Shown: positions 20,718-32,301 of the stretch, piece by piece
How the letters are laid out: each line of letters opens with the position of its first letter
Position numbering within the stretch: the first letter of the stretch is position 1
Origin: Phaeotremella fagi
Taxonomy: Eukaryota > Basidiomycota > Tremellomycetes > Tremellales > Phaeotremellaceae
Direction: 5' to 3'
Length of the DNA stretch: 64,000 nucleotides
Assembly (NCBI GenBank): GCA_001599715.1
Contig: BCHU01000001.1
Location: 729,634 to 793,633, forward strand
The notes under the pieces: generated by a model
Seen by the model: the letters and a program-made list of their open reading frames with translations, nothing else
Database searches by the model: none
Told to the model about the DNA's origin: nothing
Program-made: the position numbers and the translations under genes

Positions 20718-22872
20718 ATGACCAGATCCCTACACCACTTATTCTCTGACAATGGCTACGAAGAGTTGGTAGAGAGGGTACTGAAGCTCACAAATGTGAA
20801 AGACACTGTTCACGTCGCACAGGTAAGTTACGGTGATCTCAGGGCTCTCAGTAATCGATTCATAGGCAAGTAGACATCTTCAAGCAATCGTTAGCGAATC
20901 GACCACTCTCCAACTGTCCATCCTAGAGTGTCGTTGCCGGATTTCATCACTTTCCCAATGGAATCTTCCACCTTGCGAACGCCTTACGAGACTTAGAGAG
21001 CTGGAACGCAATTTGAACAATCTCACGCCTACTTCTTTCAAGATTCTCAATTTGCCACCCGATTGTGAAACCGTCTATCTTGACCATGGGATTCTGATGG
21101 CAGTCTTTGAAAATCCACAGGTACTTTCTAACGGTCGACTCACGAGATCGAGTGCTCAATCCAAAGCGGATGGTGCTCTGTGGGATCTTCGTCAACCTGG
21201 AGATGCCGGTCCCGAATCTGTGACGAAATCTAGTACATCAGGTTCTGTTGACCCATACGTAGCTATTGAGTTGCCTGAAATTGAAGACTGGGGAAACGTC
21301 TCTTATAGCACTAGTACGATAGAAAATGTTTTCGTGGTACTAAGAAGGTACGGAACACCTGCATCGCTTGGCGCAAAGCTAATTCTTCAGATCCTTGTCT
21401 GATACAGGTCTTTGTCGACTATACATCTACGATCTCACGACAATTCTGACGAAAAATGAGTTCAAATTGCACCCGTTGACCATTGATGGTTTTGTGGAAT
21501 TCATCACTCGTGGCAACCCGTTGGCTCACCCTTGTCGAACTGCAACCATCCTGTTCGGTTCAAATTTTAAACTTCTCGTTCGGTATCCTAGTATGATTCA
21601 CGTCATCAACTGGAAAAGTGGAGATTTAGCTGTAAGGGACATGCTTTAATTCTTGCTATTTCCTAATTTGGTCCACAGAGTTTCGGTCATCCTTGCGGCG
21701 GTGATGCAACCATCATCCGCTGGGTAGGCTTGGACCGAGTCGCAATTTTAGCAAAACCTCCCGATACTAATACTAGAAGATGTGTCAGAGGGCCAGAGCG
21801 GTTTGACCGCTGGTCGCTTTTCATCTTCAAATGTGATGATAACCAAAATTGGGAACCTTCTTGTGTACTTGCTTTGCCATTTGGGTTCAAAATCAATGGT
21901 TTATCAGGATACATTAGGATGAGAAGCGAAACAAACACTTTGGAAGTCATTGAAAATCCAGATCAAGGTCTGGGAAAGATCACTTTCAGATTTCCAGCTT
22001 ATAGAAGATCCGAGCATTACTCCAATTCCGATCCTTATCAGAAAGAGCGATGGGTTCTACAAGGCGATATCCCATTTGGAAGATTGCAAGAGATTGAGGA
22101 ATTATGGTTGAAGGCCACAAACATTGATTCAAATCCATACTACAGCAATGTGCTACTATCAAAAGGCTTCGTCACTTTTGAAGAGTGGAATTCTTTGGGA
22201 CTTGCCAGTTTGGTTGAAGAGACCGACTTTTTCACCGCGAAGAGAGAGCCGATGGGCTACGGAGGACGAACGGAGAAAGCTGCGACGTTTGGCGGTTTCA
22301 GAGTGCGAGTCTCTGGAGGCGAAATGAAATCCTCGTTCAAACTTTTCCGTCCCGTTCGTCATCGTGTTCCTCGAACTGCTTGGATGTGCAGTGTAGGCAT
22401 TGGATTTTCAACAACATACAAAATACGGGAAGCATCCCCAATGCCAGATGATATGGAGCTCTTCTGTTGCATCATTGTCGACAGAGAGAAAAATGAAATC
22501 CACCAATCGAGCAAGAGTGGAAAGCAAGTCGCCAAGGTATGTAAGGGTGTTGGTGTCAACTAACGACTGTCGCAGACCGGTTCTGAAGATATCTTTACAG
22601 ACAACGGTCCTGTGTACCAGTCATCTACCAGCCACAGTTTCCAAAGTCCGACAACGAGCGAAGGATATCTTCAGTATTCCCGTATCTTGCGTATGGACGA
22701 CAAATCTGAATTCAGTTCTTCCCCTGAGATCTTGTTTGATGGTCAGAGAATCGTTCTTTGGCGAGCAAGTATCATTTTTGGGGAAAGGCTATATACATTA
22801 CAAGCTAATGGTTCTTGTAGGACAGGAAGGCTATCGTGCTTCAATTTTGAAAAGGAACAAGGAAGCTTGTAA
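20718..22872 (+). CDS. F-box-like protein of unknown partner (660 aa)
   Basis: Five exons: 20718-20822, 20866-21347, 21391-21631, 21679-22536, 22576-22872, introns 40-47 nt. The N-terminus (MTRSLHHLFSDNGYEELVER) and the following ASRHLQAIVSESTTLQLSIL resemble the F-box proteins common in Tremellomycetes, where an F-box helix set is followed by a folded beta-rich region. The rest has beta-propeller-like phrases (RLYIYDL, FGHPCGGDATIIRW, HVINWKSGDLA, FRVRVSGGEMKSSF) but no clean WD repeats. The junction AG | A at 21347/21391 was chosen because it alone keeps the RLYIYDL frame open. If it is an F-box protein it would recruit substrates to an SCF ubiquitin ligase; that is inference. Confidence 0.6.
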
Positions 22873-23180
22873 AGAAAGAGCTGGACCGGTTATAGCGAGA
22901 ACTTGGTTTTCTATGTATATCTAGGATTTTTAATCTCAACAGGATTTGTAAACTTAACAAGATGTTTGGGCATTTTAATTTAATCTGTGTCCGAGGTAAC
23001 TTTAATTCAGCAAGTCACTCTGTATAGTATCAGAGATAATGGATGCCATCACTCCTTTTTCTGTTTTCGGGGATGAATAAGTTCAAAGAATGAATCGTTT
23101 TTTTTTTTGGTTTCGAAGCAGAATTGATGTTCTGAGTATCAGTCACCTTCAAGAACCTTGAGTATCAAACTTTGTAAAAG
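22873..23180. other. Intergenic region
   Basis: 308 nt with no gene seen. It contains a 10-nt T run near 23,099, upstream of the next gene. Confidence 0.3.
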
Positions 23181-23966
23181 ATGTCAAATCAATTGAGCAG
23201 ACAGTCTTCCCATAGTGCCACGAAGGCGTTGGATGCTGAGGACGAAGACATACAGTTTCTTATTGGCACAATCTGTTGGATTTGCGATGTGAGGGGAAGT
23301 GGTGAGTGAAAGATAAAGTGTTTTCTAATTTGAACAGATCCTGGATTTTATGGTGATATGGTGGACAACAGGAGCAATTCGGTCAGAGAAAACACCTTAA
23401 TCAAAGCCCTATCAAAGTTCTCCAATATTGCACAAAATCAATTGGCCAAATATCACTTTACCTTTGAGACTGAAGACTCAGATACGAATTGGGAGCTGTT
23501 GGAGAAACGAAAGCATCTTATTGAGCCAGTGGTAAATGTACTAGTAGACATTGTCAAAGAATCTCGTGAAAAAGGTATATTGGGTTCGAGCTTTGATGAA
23601 ATGAATTTCGAGGTCATAACGACGAACAAGATAAAAGAATTGGAAGGATTGTTTTCAGAGGCAGTAGAAAAATCGGTTCGATTAATAGATCGATCGGGGT
23701 ACAACTCAGAAACACCCTCGTTTGGAGATTTTGTACGAAGAGAAATCTGGGCTGCGGAGGTTCAACATAATTTTGATTTGGAGATTGCCGAGAAAATTGA
23801 TGATCCTACCAATGTGTCCGGTTGGCCGTTGAGTGATGACGACTTTTACGATCGTTACAATCTTCTCTTGGAGAATCAGCAACAGTCTGACTCGGAAGAT
23901 TTGGAGGGAGGTTTGGGGTTTGATGTTCTGTTGTCTTTGATTAAATGTTCAATGCAAGGTTTATAG
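23181..23966 (+). CDS. Unrecognised acidic protein (249 aa)
   Basis: Exons 23181-23301 and 23338-23966, separated by a 36-nt intron with GTGAGT donor, TTCTAAT branch-like sequence and AACAG acceptor. The first exon encodes MSNQLSRQSSHSATKALDAE and ends in CDVRGSG; the second is helical, with RKHLIEPVVNVLVDIVKESR, DRSGYNSETPSFGDFVRREI and an acidic Gln/Ser-rich segment. No signal peptide or membrane segment. I do not recognise it. The GY...F..REIW phrase faintly recalls the GYDKGAFRLWESL segment of the tandem family at 807-6885, but not enough to call homology. Confidence 0.55.
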
Positions 23967-24263
23967 TCTGGGAGATGATGTATTTGGCGATAATTATGCT
24001 ACTGTGAGCGCTGGGCAGCCGCTTTTCGAAATCATAAAATGTCATAAAACCCATTCTGCAAGAACGCACATTTATCTCCGCTGTTTCAGCGTCAGGACAG
24101 TGATGGAGAGACAAAGGGGATAAGATATCACTACCATTCATTCGATCTCATCTCTCTAGCCTTCTTGACTATATTGGCAAATACGTATGTGACACTTCCC
24201 CTCCTGATTGACATCCCCAAGTTACAAATACCTCCTTCTCTACGAAGTCCACTCAGTCGTGTC

Positions 24264-24929
24264 TCATCTCTTGGAAGAAGAAGCTTTTGACTTTTCCTCT
24301 CTAGAATTGATAGTGACTCGATAGTAACTATCGATATCGGACTTTTTCGGAACCTCCATCTTATAGATAGTGAAGTGATCGTCAAGGTATCTCGCATCTG
24401 TTTGTGAAGTATTCAACTTTCTCAGTTCGGAACCAAAATCATCATAATAACTGTAGTCGGTCTTGCAATCAAGAATTCTTGTACCACTCTGAAGCGAATG
24501 TGTTCTTTGAGCTGCAGGATGGAATCTACAGCTAACATGGTGATGAGTCTTACCGTCAAGCTTCCTAATGATTTGACAAGCCCTCAACAGATTTCTCTTG
24601 GCTTCGATTTTCCCTTGCTCCGTGTTTAGATCGATATCGGTCATGTCGGGAAGCGAATCAAAAATTGTTTGATCCGATGGTTGCAGTTGTGATAGTCGTT
24701 TTTCGCGATGTGTATGGTACTTCGCTCCGATCTTACCGACTTGGAGCTTGATATCTCTTTTCGGTACAGTATGTTTTTTACCTTTGATGGTGTAGTCGAT
24801 TATGTCGAGTGCCAAACAGTTGACCAAGTATGATTTCTTTTGCGTTGATGATGGAGCTTTGGATGATGGAGCCTTTGATGATGGAGCTTTTGATGATGAA
24901 GCTTTACTGGTGCTGTTTTCTTCTCCCAT
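24264..24929 (-). CDS. Unrecognised basic protein with SSKAP repeats (221 aa)
   Basis: A single-exon frame, ATG at 24929. The first 30 residues are a low-complexity Ser/Lys/Ala/Pro repeat encoded by four 15-bp units (24847-24906), so repeat number may vary between strains. The remaining 190 residues have a non-repetitive, folded look (KKSYLVNCLALDIIDYTIKG, YYDDFGSELRKLNTSQTDAR, SYYRVTINSREEK) and end in another Ser/Lys run. The HHHVSCRFHPAAQRTH stretch has His/Cys residues, but no complete zinc motif was found. Divergent from the Pof3-like gene. Function unknown. Confidence 0.55.
   Translation of the reverse strand: MGEENSTSKASSSKAPSSKAPSSKAPSSTQKKSYLVNCLALDIIDYTIKGKKHTVPKRDIKLQVGKIGAKYHTHREKRLSQLQPSDQTIFDSLPDMTDIDLNTEQGKIEAKRNLLRACQIIRKLDGKTHHHVSCRFHPAAQRTHSLQSGTRILDCKTDYSYYDDFGSELRKLNTSQTDARYLDDHFTIYKMEVPKKSDIDSYYRVTINSREEKSKASSSKR
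24847..24906. repeat. Four tandem 15-bp units
   Basis: The unit GATGATGGAGCTTTG and close variants repeat four times, encoding SSKAP on the minus strand at the start of the 221-aa protein. Confidence 0.8.
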
Positions 24930-25443
24930 GATCTGAATATATCGAGTTGTTTCTTATAATCGGGGTACAGTATGTCAAGCTTAGAGAGGAAGAATATGTC
25001 AAGAGTTTAAAGAAAGTCTCATTACTTTATCCACTCACCTTCTTACAATTGCTGTGACCCCAAGCCATCAAAGGAATGAAATCTTCGTAAGTCTTCGAGT
25101 GGGAAAGGATGAAAAAGGAGGACCAAAGAAAGGGGAGGTCACTGTAGGTGCTCCTTCAGTCCAGCGACGTTCAAAGACTTAGAAATCGCCCTGTACGTTC
25201 TAATTGTTTATTTACTTGTTTATTGAATTCTTCATGTTGCTGCAGATGAAGAAGTATCTCAACAGATTCTATTTCAGTGAGAGAATGGTCCAAAGAGATT
25301 ACTTACTTGCAGCCACAGTGTCCACGCCACTTTGGGAACTGCCACAAAAATGAAAAGAAATCAAAACGCGTACAGTCAAAAGTAGAGTAGATTCCTCAAA
25401 CATCAACATCCATCCACATTGATACAAGTTTAATCCAAGCAAG
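24930..25443. promoter_or_regulatory. Divergent promoter region
   Basis: 514 nt between the minus-strand 221-aa gene and the Pof3-like gene. No gene, RNA or specific site was recognised. Confidence 0.3.
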
Positions 25444-27922
25444 ATGGTCTCCAAAGCCAAGGAGTACCATCTCACTGGATTACAACTATACGGTGAGAAG
25501 AGATATCCAGAAGCTATCTCAGAATTCAACAAGGCAAGTTCACAGACACTCAAAACCCATTTTACCTAATTGACTTTTGCGGGATCTAGGGATTGAAATT
25601 GAATGACAACAAAATCAAACCTGATTTAATGGATTCGAAAGCTGCAGCCATGAATCGCGTTGATTCGTGGAGAAACCATGCTTATGAGTTATCCAAGAAA
25701 ATGTGTGATGAATATGGTGAAAAGAATTTTAGGGTGAGTGTATCGGTTAAAGTCCTTCGCTTGATGTTTATGTTAATTGATCACGTTTCCTTTTCAGCCT
25801 TGGTATAGGAAAGCTGATATTTTACTCACAATGGGATTATATGAACGTTCTTTGGTGTCCTTGAAGCAGGCTTCGAAAATCGTTCAATCAAATACGACAA
25901 ATACGATAGTTTCCGCGGAAAAATCCAAAAAGATTGAACAAGCACAACAGATGATTCAGAAACTACTGTCCAGGATTAAAGAAGAGAAACGAAGAGGAGG
26001 TGAATTGAGGTTAGAAAACGAGAAACAGATGGAGATAGAATTCATGAGACGTGAGAAGGAAATTCAAGAGAAGAAGAAGAAGGAAATCAAATCGAAAATC
26101 AATTTCGTCAATCGATTATCGAGTGACAATTTAATCATGATCGCTGAGCATGGATTGGTCGAAGATCCGTTATTTGGATTAAGGATGAGTCACGTCTGTT
26201 CGAACTGGAGAGACGCTGTTACGAGTCAACCGTCGCTTTGGTCAAAATTGGTGTTGAACCGTAAAAAACCTTTGGTGTTCACTTCGATTTTCAAGAAATA
26301 TTCAAGAAATCGAATATTGGATCTCAGAATCGGACCTGATCTGGATTTTGGAAAATTTCAAAACGTTTTCGACAAGCTGGATGAATGTCTTGATGATCTA
26401 CGATCTCTTCATGTCGATTCGTCTCGTATCTATGATATCGTCGAAATGTGGACTGGACGATTTAGATTTCTTGAAAACTTGGTTTTCACGCAACCATCGT
26501 ATTTCAATGGGAGACGACTTCCATTTGATGGTGGAGTACTGCATTCTGATTCTAGATCTATAAAATCTATTCGGTTTGCTCATATCCAACTGCAACATCA
26601 ACGACTACATGTATTGCCAGTCAATGTCGATAGCGAGAATGACGAAGATGTTCAAAACGAGGAGATACGTTGGATACTCGGTGAACCACCCCAATTCAAG
26701 TCGTTGAAACGATTTCACATCGAATCATGTTACGTTCTGCAACACGAAGACGCAATGTGTTGGAAACTGGACATCCTCCGGGCTGCACCTAAACTCGAGT
26801 CGTTTTCTGTCAGTCCTGTCGCGGGTTGTGGTGACCATCTCATGGACAACGTCGTTATCGATCTACCAAATCTACGATCTCTATCACAAAACTCAGGAAA
26901 ATCATGTCAAACATTCCAAACCTTCATCGCCAACAATCTAATCCATCTCGACAAATGGTCAGAAGATCCTCACTTCGGTTTCCACCCGATCAGCAATCTA
27001 TTCTCACCGGGTCTATCAAACGCTCTATCAAACCTCGTTTCTCTCGATATCGGCAAAATGAATCTCCCAGTACAAGAAACCTTGAAAGCTTTCAAATCAC
27101 TTTCGTCGCTCAGATTTCTTAATCTCGCTTTTTGCGGTATCAACAACGATTTCGTCTCTGCTTTGGTTTACGATCCGAGTGATCCAGAACGAAATTTGTT
27201 TCCTAAACTTGATGCTTTATCTTTAGCTGGGAACGATGACATTTCAGGTGGTCCTATTTTGACATTATTCAAAAGTCGATATCGTTCTACAAAATCTCCA
27301 AAATCATCTAACACAAGTCAAGGTTCAAATCTAAGTCAACCTCCTTCTCAGCCAAAAAGACAATCATCGTTTGGTCGTCCAACACCACCAACCAAGAAAC
27401 CAAAACTCGAACGTAACACTTCAACAACGTTATCCATCGATATGGAATCAGCCAAACCCAACGAAACACAGTCAACGACATCGAAGGTAATAAAAGATGT
27501 TCATCAAGTATCAAAACTCAATTGGCTATGTTTAGATCACTGCGAAAAGATCGAAGAGGAAGCTATCCATTTCTTGAGATCAAGATTATTTTTCTTATCT
27601 TGGCAATTCCCAAACTCAATTAACGAAGATCGAGTTCGTGGAAGAGGTAAATTCGATTGGAATGCCGATTGGTCAGATGGATGTAAGAGGAATACCAGTG
27701 GTGGTGGGGACACAGATGTCGTTTGTGGAATGAGAAGAGTTCCTGGATCTTTCGGTATGTCCTTTATTTACTTTTTTTTTTCATCTTCGGTCATTGACAG
27801 TGGTTGTAGTTTATGAAAATAAATTTTACGTTCATCATAAACCTGGTTGTCAGAGTTTTGGGACTGAGGAGGATAGATCTTTAGCTTTGTTGGCAAGTCG
27901 ATCTGATTTGGAGAGGATCTAA
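25444..27922 (+). CDS. TPR/F-box/leucine-rich repeat protein, Pof3/Dia2-like (770 aa)
   Basis: Four exons: 25444-25533, 25590-25733, 25798-27754, 27801-27922. The first intron has a GC donor (AAG | GCAAGT). Order: N-terminal TPR-like helices (LTGLQLYGEKRYPEAISEFN, PWYRKADILLTMGLYERSLV), a charged coiled coil, an F-box at about residues 180-226 (INFVNRLSSDNLI, then VCSNWRDAVTSQPSLW), and leucine-rich repeats to about residue 720. This TPR, F-box, LRR order is that of fission yeast Pof3 and budding yeast Dia2, SCF ubiquitin ligase subunits that guard genome stability during replication. The LRR region is interrupted by a basic Ser/Pro-rich insert (about 27,285-27,490), possibly a loop or nuclear signal. 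Orthology is by domain order only. Confidence 0.8.
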
Positions 27923-28218
27923 GTATGTATCTATATTTTCGGGGTTGGGTTTGATTTGGACTTATCTTTTCGACATCGGGTACGATTCACTGTATGATAA
28001 GTGATGTGATTGTATGTATATACTTTGTTCATGTATCCAAGTTCAAAACCATCATCGAGTCCTTTGTATTGAATTCGAAAATCCTTAATCGACGACTCCT
28101 TTCATATATCCTGGAAATGAAAAGGAAAACTCCAACTCAAAGAACAAAGAAACAACAGCGCTGTCAAACGATCAAATAGAAAGAAAACAACTCACTGCTC
28201 GTTTATCCATTAAATCGT

Positions 28219-28978
28219 ATGATGGCCCCAAATCAAAACCAAGAAGCTAACGGTATTGACGCCCCATTGAATCCATTCGGTGTCGCACCACCTGCATCTG
28301 ATGTATGTTCTCTTGACTTTTTTGGCTGTCTTTGTCCTGATGGAGATTTGCTAGCCTAAAGATGATGAAATTCCTGGCTATGTGGGTGTCATTGTTCTCG
28401 TTTTTCGTCTTGGTCCTGGTCAGTCAACTAACAAGTCTATCGTTCAGATAAGAAGATTCGGTGCATATGTAAGTTGATTCCATCATTGTCATCTTTTGAT
28501 TGCACCCCTTGACGAATGTTTTTTTTAGCATACACTGTACGTCGGACCGTACTCCCTTCCCCGGATTGAATTCATCTGACTAAAAGGTGATCATCAAGTA
28601 CCGAAGGTGTTTTGTAAGTACTGTACTCTCAACAAATCTCCTCATAACCGTACATAGTTTACCTGCCGGTACACTCTTACCTGAAGGTTGTAATTTCGCT
28701 ATGCAATCAACGATAGATTTCGGTCTTCATTTCCCAGTAAGTTCATTCCATGTTCTGGAAAACATGATATGAAAATGATTGTTAACTGACGGTCTACTTG
28801 AAGAAGGGCACGAAAGTACCAGGTGGATTCTTGTTACCTGTAGGTTTTGAAGCTTTCTTTTTTAGATGGTTTGATTGATTGATCTGGTTTTACTTGTATG
28901 CAGGTTTCTGTGAAGAAGAAACCTGCAGTTAAAGTCGTCCCTCCACCAGAGGAAAATCCAGTTTGTATTGTTCAATAG
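28219..28978 (+). CDS. Small unrecognised protein ending in CaaX-like CIVQ (135 aa)
   Basis: Seven small exons: 28219-28302, 28355-28468, 28529-28536, 28599-28613, 28658-28736, 28807-28839, 28904-28978. Two exons are only 8 and 15 nt; they were needed to keep the frame and each has GT-AG junctions. The product begins MMAPNQNQEANGIDAP, contains DEIPGYVGVIVLVFRLGPG, FLPAGTLLPEGCNFAM and KKKPAVKVVPPPEENP, and ends CIVQ. A cysteine followed by two aliphatic residues and a terminal Gln fits a prenylation box, with the upstream lysines suiting membrane attachment. Exon 6 could start 3 nt earlier. Function unknown. Confidence 0.5.
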
Positions 28979-29223
28979 TTTATCGTCAGTGGTTGATGAG
29001 TAATGATAGAAGGTTAGTATGTATTGATTAGTAGTCAAGTTGTACAAGGTCCGAGAAAGACTAGTGTCACGTCACAATTCATACATCCATCCCCATTTGA
29101 AACCCTATATAGAACGTCAAAACAAATACACCGGCAGAAATTCAATATCGATAAATAGATAGTCGAGATTGTGATGACAGACAACGATTGTAATATATCG
29201 TCTTGAATATTGAGGTTACTGGT

Positions 29224-29861
29224 TTAGACTGCTAAAGCAGTGATGGCGAGGACGACACCGACAACTAGAGTTTGTGAGATTCTTTGAGAAGTCATTGAAC
29301 CATCTGAAGTAAGTGTTGCGCTTGGTGATTCGTATCAGAATAAAGTATGTCGGTAGGATTGAGACGGACTCACTTGAAATAAGCCCCGTTCTCTGAAGCT
29401 AGATAATCGGATGGGAGATGGAGGTTGATATCGACACCAGCTTTCTTACACCAGTTCAAACCGAATTCATAGGCGTACGCAACGTCTGGTGCTGAGATGC
29501 AAAGCGCAGGTAAACAGAGTGACATGTATTGAACGTAGGTCTGTTTGATTTTCGTTAATTCTGGTCAGAGATATATGTGAACGTTTAGTTACTCACGTCA
29601 GCTTGACAGTTTAATGTTATGAAGGCATCACTGTCGTGTGTAGAGGTACCCGGTAGGTAAACTAAAGTGTTGACAACTTCTTCGTGACATTGATACCAGC
29701 ATGCTAAGATCTTGGCTTAATAGGATCATTTGGTGAATGCGAGGGGAAAACTTACAGGAGACTTGACTGTCGACATTTAGATTGAATTGTTTAGAGACTG
29801 AGGTTGCGAGGATTGAAGGGAGTAGGATTAAACTGGCAACGATGGTTAGAGGTGAACGCAT
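29224..29861 (-). CDS. Small secreted, probably GPI-anchored cysteine protein (158 aa)
   Basis: Four exons on the minus strand: 29861-29756, 29703-29597, 29540-29374, 29320-29224. The N-terminus MRSPLTIVASLILLPSILA is a signal peptide. The mature part has six cysteines (SCWYQC, NCQAD, SLCLPALC, NWCKK), consistent with disulfides. After a TSDGSMTSQ linker the C-terminus ILVVG-type hydrophobic tail (TLVVGVVLAITALAV) fits a GPI signal. The acceptor for exon 4 was set at 29320 because it alone joins to the hydrophobic tail in frame. It is probably a cell-wall or plasma-membrane surface protein; the cysteine count is below the eight of a CFEM domain. Divergent from the kynureninase gene. Confidence 0.65.
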
Positions 29862-30157
29862 TGCGAGCTAGGTGTGTTGTAGTTGAATTAATCGACGAAA
29901 GAGATGTAGAGATGAAGATGGAGACAAGAGATAGAGATGGAAATGGCATGCATCTTTTTATCTTCCCCCTTGCTTGCTTCTTTGACTGTCAATGCGATTT
30001 GGTTCATTCAGAAAAGAACAATAAGACTGTAATCAGAACAAAAAGACAAATGACAACAGTCACAAATTACCATAAAAGGTAATTCGGCTGATATCCCAAC
30101 GGATATTCATCAATCTCCGTTAAGAGGAGATTCTGAAATCTGAAACTGTAAGTTACC

Positions 30158-31915
30158 ATGTTATCATTATCTAATCTCCCACCCAATTCATCTTTGGAGC
30201 CATCCGAAATGACCTCAGCAATCGACTGTAGACAATTAGATGAGCAAGATCAACTATCATGGACAAGGAGTGAATTTGAAATACCCTCAATAAAAGCTTG
30301 TGGTGGTCAACTCGGTAAGTTGCCAGTCAAATCCGACAGACAGGATCACTAATCAAAATCGGTGATTTACTCAGAAGGGGAAGCTATCTATTTCTGCGGA
30401 AATTCTTTAGGTCTATTGTCTAAGAATGCTAGAAAACATATGATAGAGGAGCTGGACGTTTGGTCGACAAGGTCAGCCTCCAAAACCTTTACTTGAACTT
30501 GAAATTCAGCCCATGCTCATCATATTGACTTATAGCGCCGTGACAGGTCACTTCTCTCATCCACATTCAAGACCTTGGAAACATGTTGATGAACCTTTCA
30601 TACCTGGTCTATCAAAGATTCTGGGAACTACTACAGATGAAATCGCACATTCTGGAACTTTGACTGGGAATTTACATAACCTGTTTACTAGTTTTTATCG
30701 ACCTAGTAAACAGAGATACAAGATTGTCATTGAAAAAGGTAGTTTCCCTAGTGATTGGGTAAGTGTCTTTTCGTTGACGATGGAGTCATTTTTTTGATAA
30801 TAACTTAGTACGCTATTCACTCACATCCCAAACTTCATTCGGGTGTTTTGACGGATGAACAAATTGATGATGCCATTATTGCTTTGTCACCACGACAAGG
30901 CGAGGATACGTTAAGAACGGAAGATATCATCAAAGTTCTAGAGGACAACAAAGATACCGTATGTTTATGTCTATCGTTCAGAAACTGACAATAGATCGCT
31001 ATAGTCTGGTTACCACTTGTTCAATACTACACTGGTCAACTGTTCGATATCCCACCTTTAGCTAAGAAGACACACGAAATAGGAGCTTTGTTAGGTCTAG
31101 ATTTAGCTCATGGAATCGGGAACGTCGATTGTAGACTTGGAGAATGGAGTGTTGATTTCGCTGTTTGGTGTACATACAAGTAAGTTTCATTCATCAGACC
31201 ACAGATTAACAAACAGATATTTAAACGCTGGTCCAGGAGCTGTTGGAGGGTATTACATAAAAGCTGGCTTAGATGACGGGGGTCGAAGGTGAGTCAAGGA
31301 TTTTTGAAGTCTTAGACTTGAACTGACATGTGGTATAGGTTAGCGGGATGGTGGGGTAACGACGCAGCGACGAGATTTGAAATGGCACCGACATTCAAGC
31401 CAACACCAGGAGCTAAAGGATATCAACATTCCAACACAGCCGTCTTCTCTTCTATACCTCTACTATCGACTCTCGAAATAATCGAGAAAGCAGATTTCAA
31501 AAACATGCTGAAAAAACAATCAAATCTAACTGGTACACTTGAGACTTTATTGAAATCAAGTAAATTCTATATCGATCCAAATTCAAACACAGACGACACC
31601 CCAACCAAAGTCGGTTTCAAAATTTTAACTCCATCAGCACCATTCCGGGGTACTCAATTATCTTTATTCATAATCTCACCTATTGAAGGTAGCATGCCAA
31701 GAATATTTACGGATTGCATGCAAAAAGGTTTGATAGGTGATGAAAGACATCCTAACGTTATACGTCTAAGTCCTGTGGTTCTGTATAACACTTTTACAGA
31801 GGTTGGTCGAGCTGTTGAAATTTTGTTGGGGGCTCTGGAGAATGAATTGGAATTTGTGAGACGGGGTGGGAAGGGTTTCGAGCAGGTTGTGGGTATTGAT
31901 ATGATTGGGCCGTAG
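30158..31915 (+). CDS. BNA5: Kynureninase (486 aa)
   Basis: Seven exons: 30158-30314, 30375-30471, 30536-30758, 30809-30958, 30995-31179, 31217-31288, 31339-31915. This PLP enzyme splits kynurenine and 3-hydroxykynurenine to anthranilate or 3-hydroxyanthranilate plus alanine, in tryptophan catabolism leading to NAD. Evidence: IYFCGNSLGLLSKNAR near the N-terminus, HSRPWKHVDE, GLDLAHGIGNV (PLP-pyridine aspartate), WCTYKYLNAGPG with Lys271 as the Schiff-base lysine, GWWGNDAATRFEM, and FRGTQLSLFI, RHPNVIRLSPVVLYNTF near the end. The length is normal for the family. No targeting signal is seen, so cytosolic. Cofactor residues all appear intact. Confidence 0.93.
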
Positions 31916-32301
31916 ATATGTACAGTATCTGAAGATTTTTGATGCATTCCTATAAATACATGATATCATAACTATCGTCGTCTGAAGTTGTCTATATTGA
32001 ACAGAAATAACAAAAAAAGTAGTACGTAAATTCAATCATCGCCCTATCTCTCTACAGAAAGGAAATGATGAATCAAGAAATTAAATGGAGGGGAATTCGA
32101 ATAAAATAATCCAAATATATAATAAGTAACAGCGAAAAACGAAGAGTTTGAAAATGCGGTGGCGACGGTGACGATCGAAGAGTTATTGGGTATGAAAGAG
32201 TTGTCGTGATGATTATACAGTACAAGGTTTGTTAGATGTATCTTCTATAGTTTTGAATCCATTTTGTTTGAATTTTTCTATTATTCTTCGATTATACAAG
32301 A
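31916..32301. other. Convergent intergenic region
   Basis: 386 nt between the 3' ends of kynureninase and the GT61 gene. AT-rich; nothing else seen. Confidence 0.35.

Noticed and set aside
23181..23966. Possible distant member of the tandem family because of a GY...F..W phrase
   Set aside because: The WWLSGM and RKQLI blocks are missing, the intron position differs and the similarity is only a few residues.
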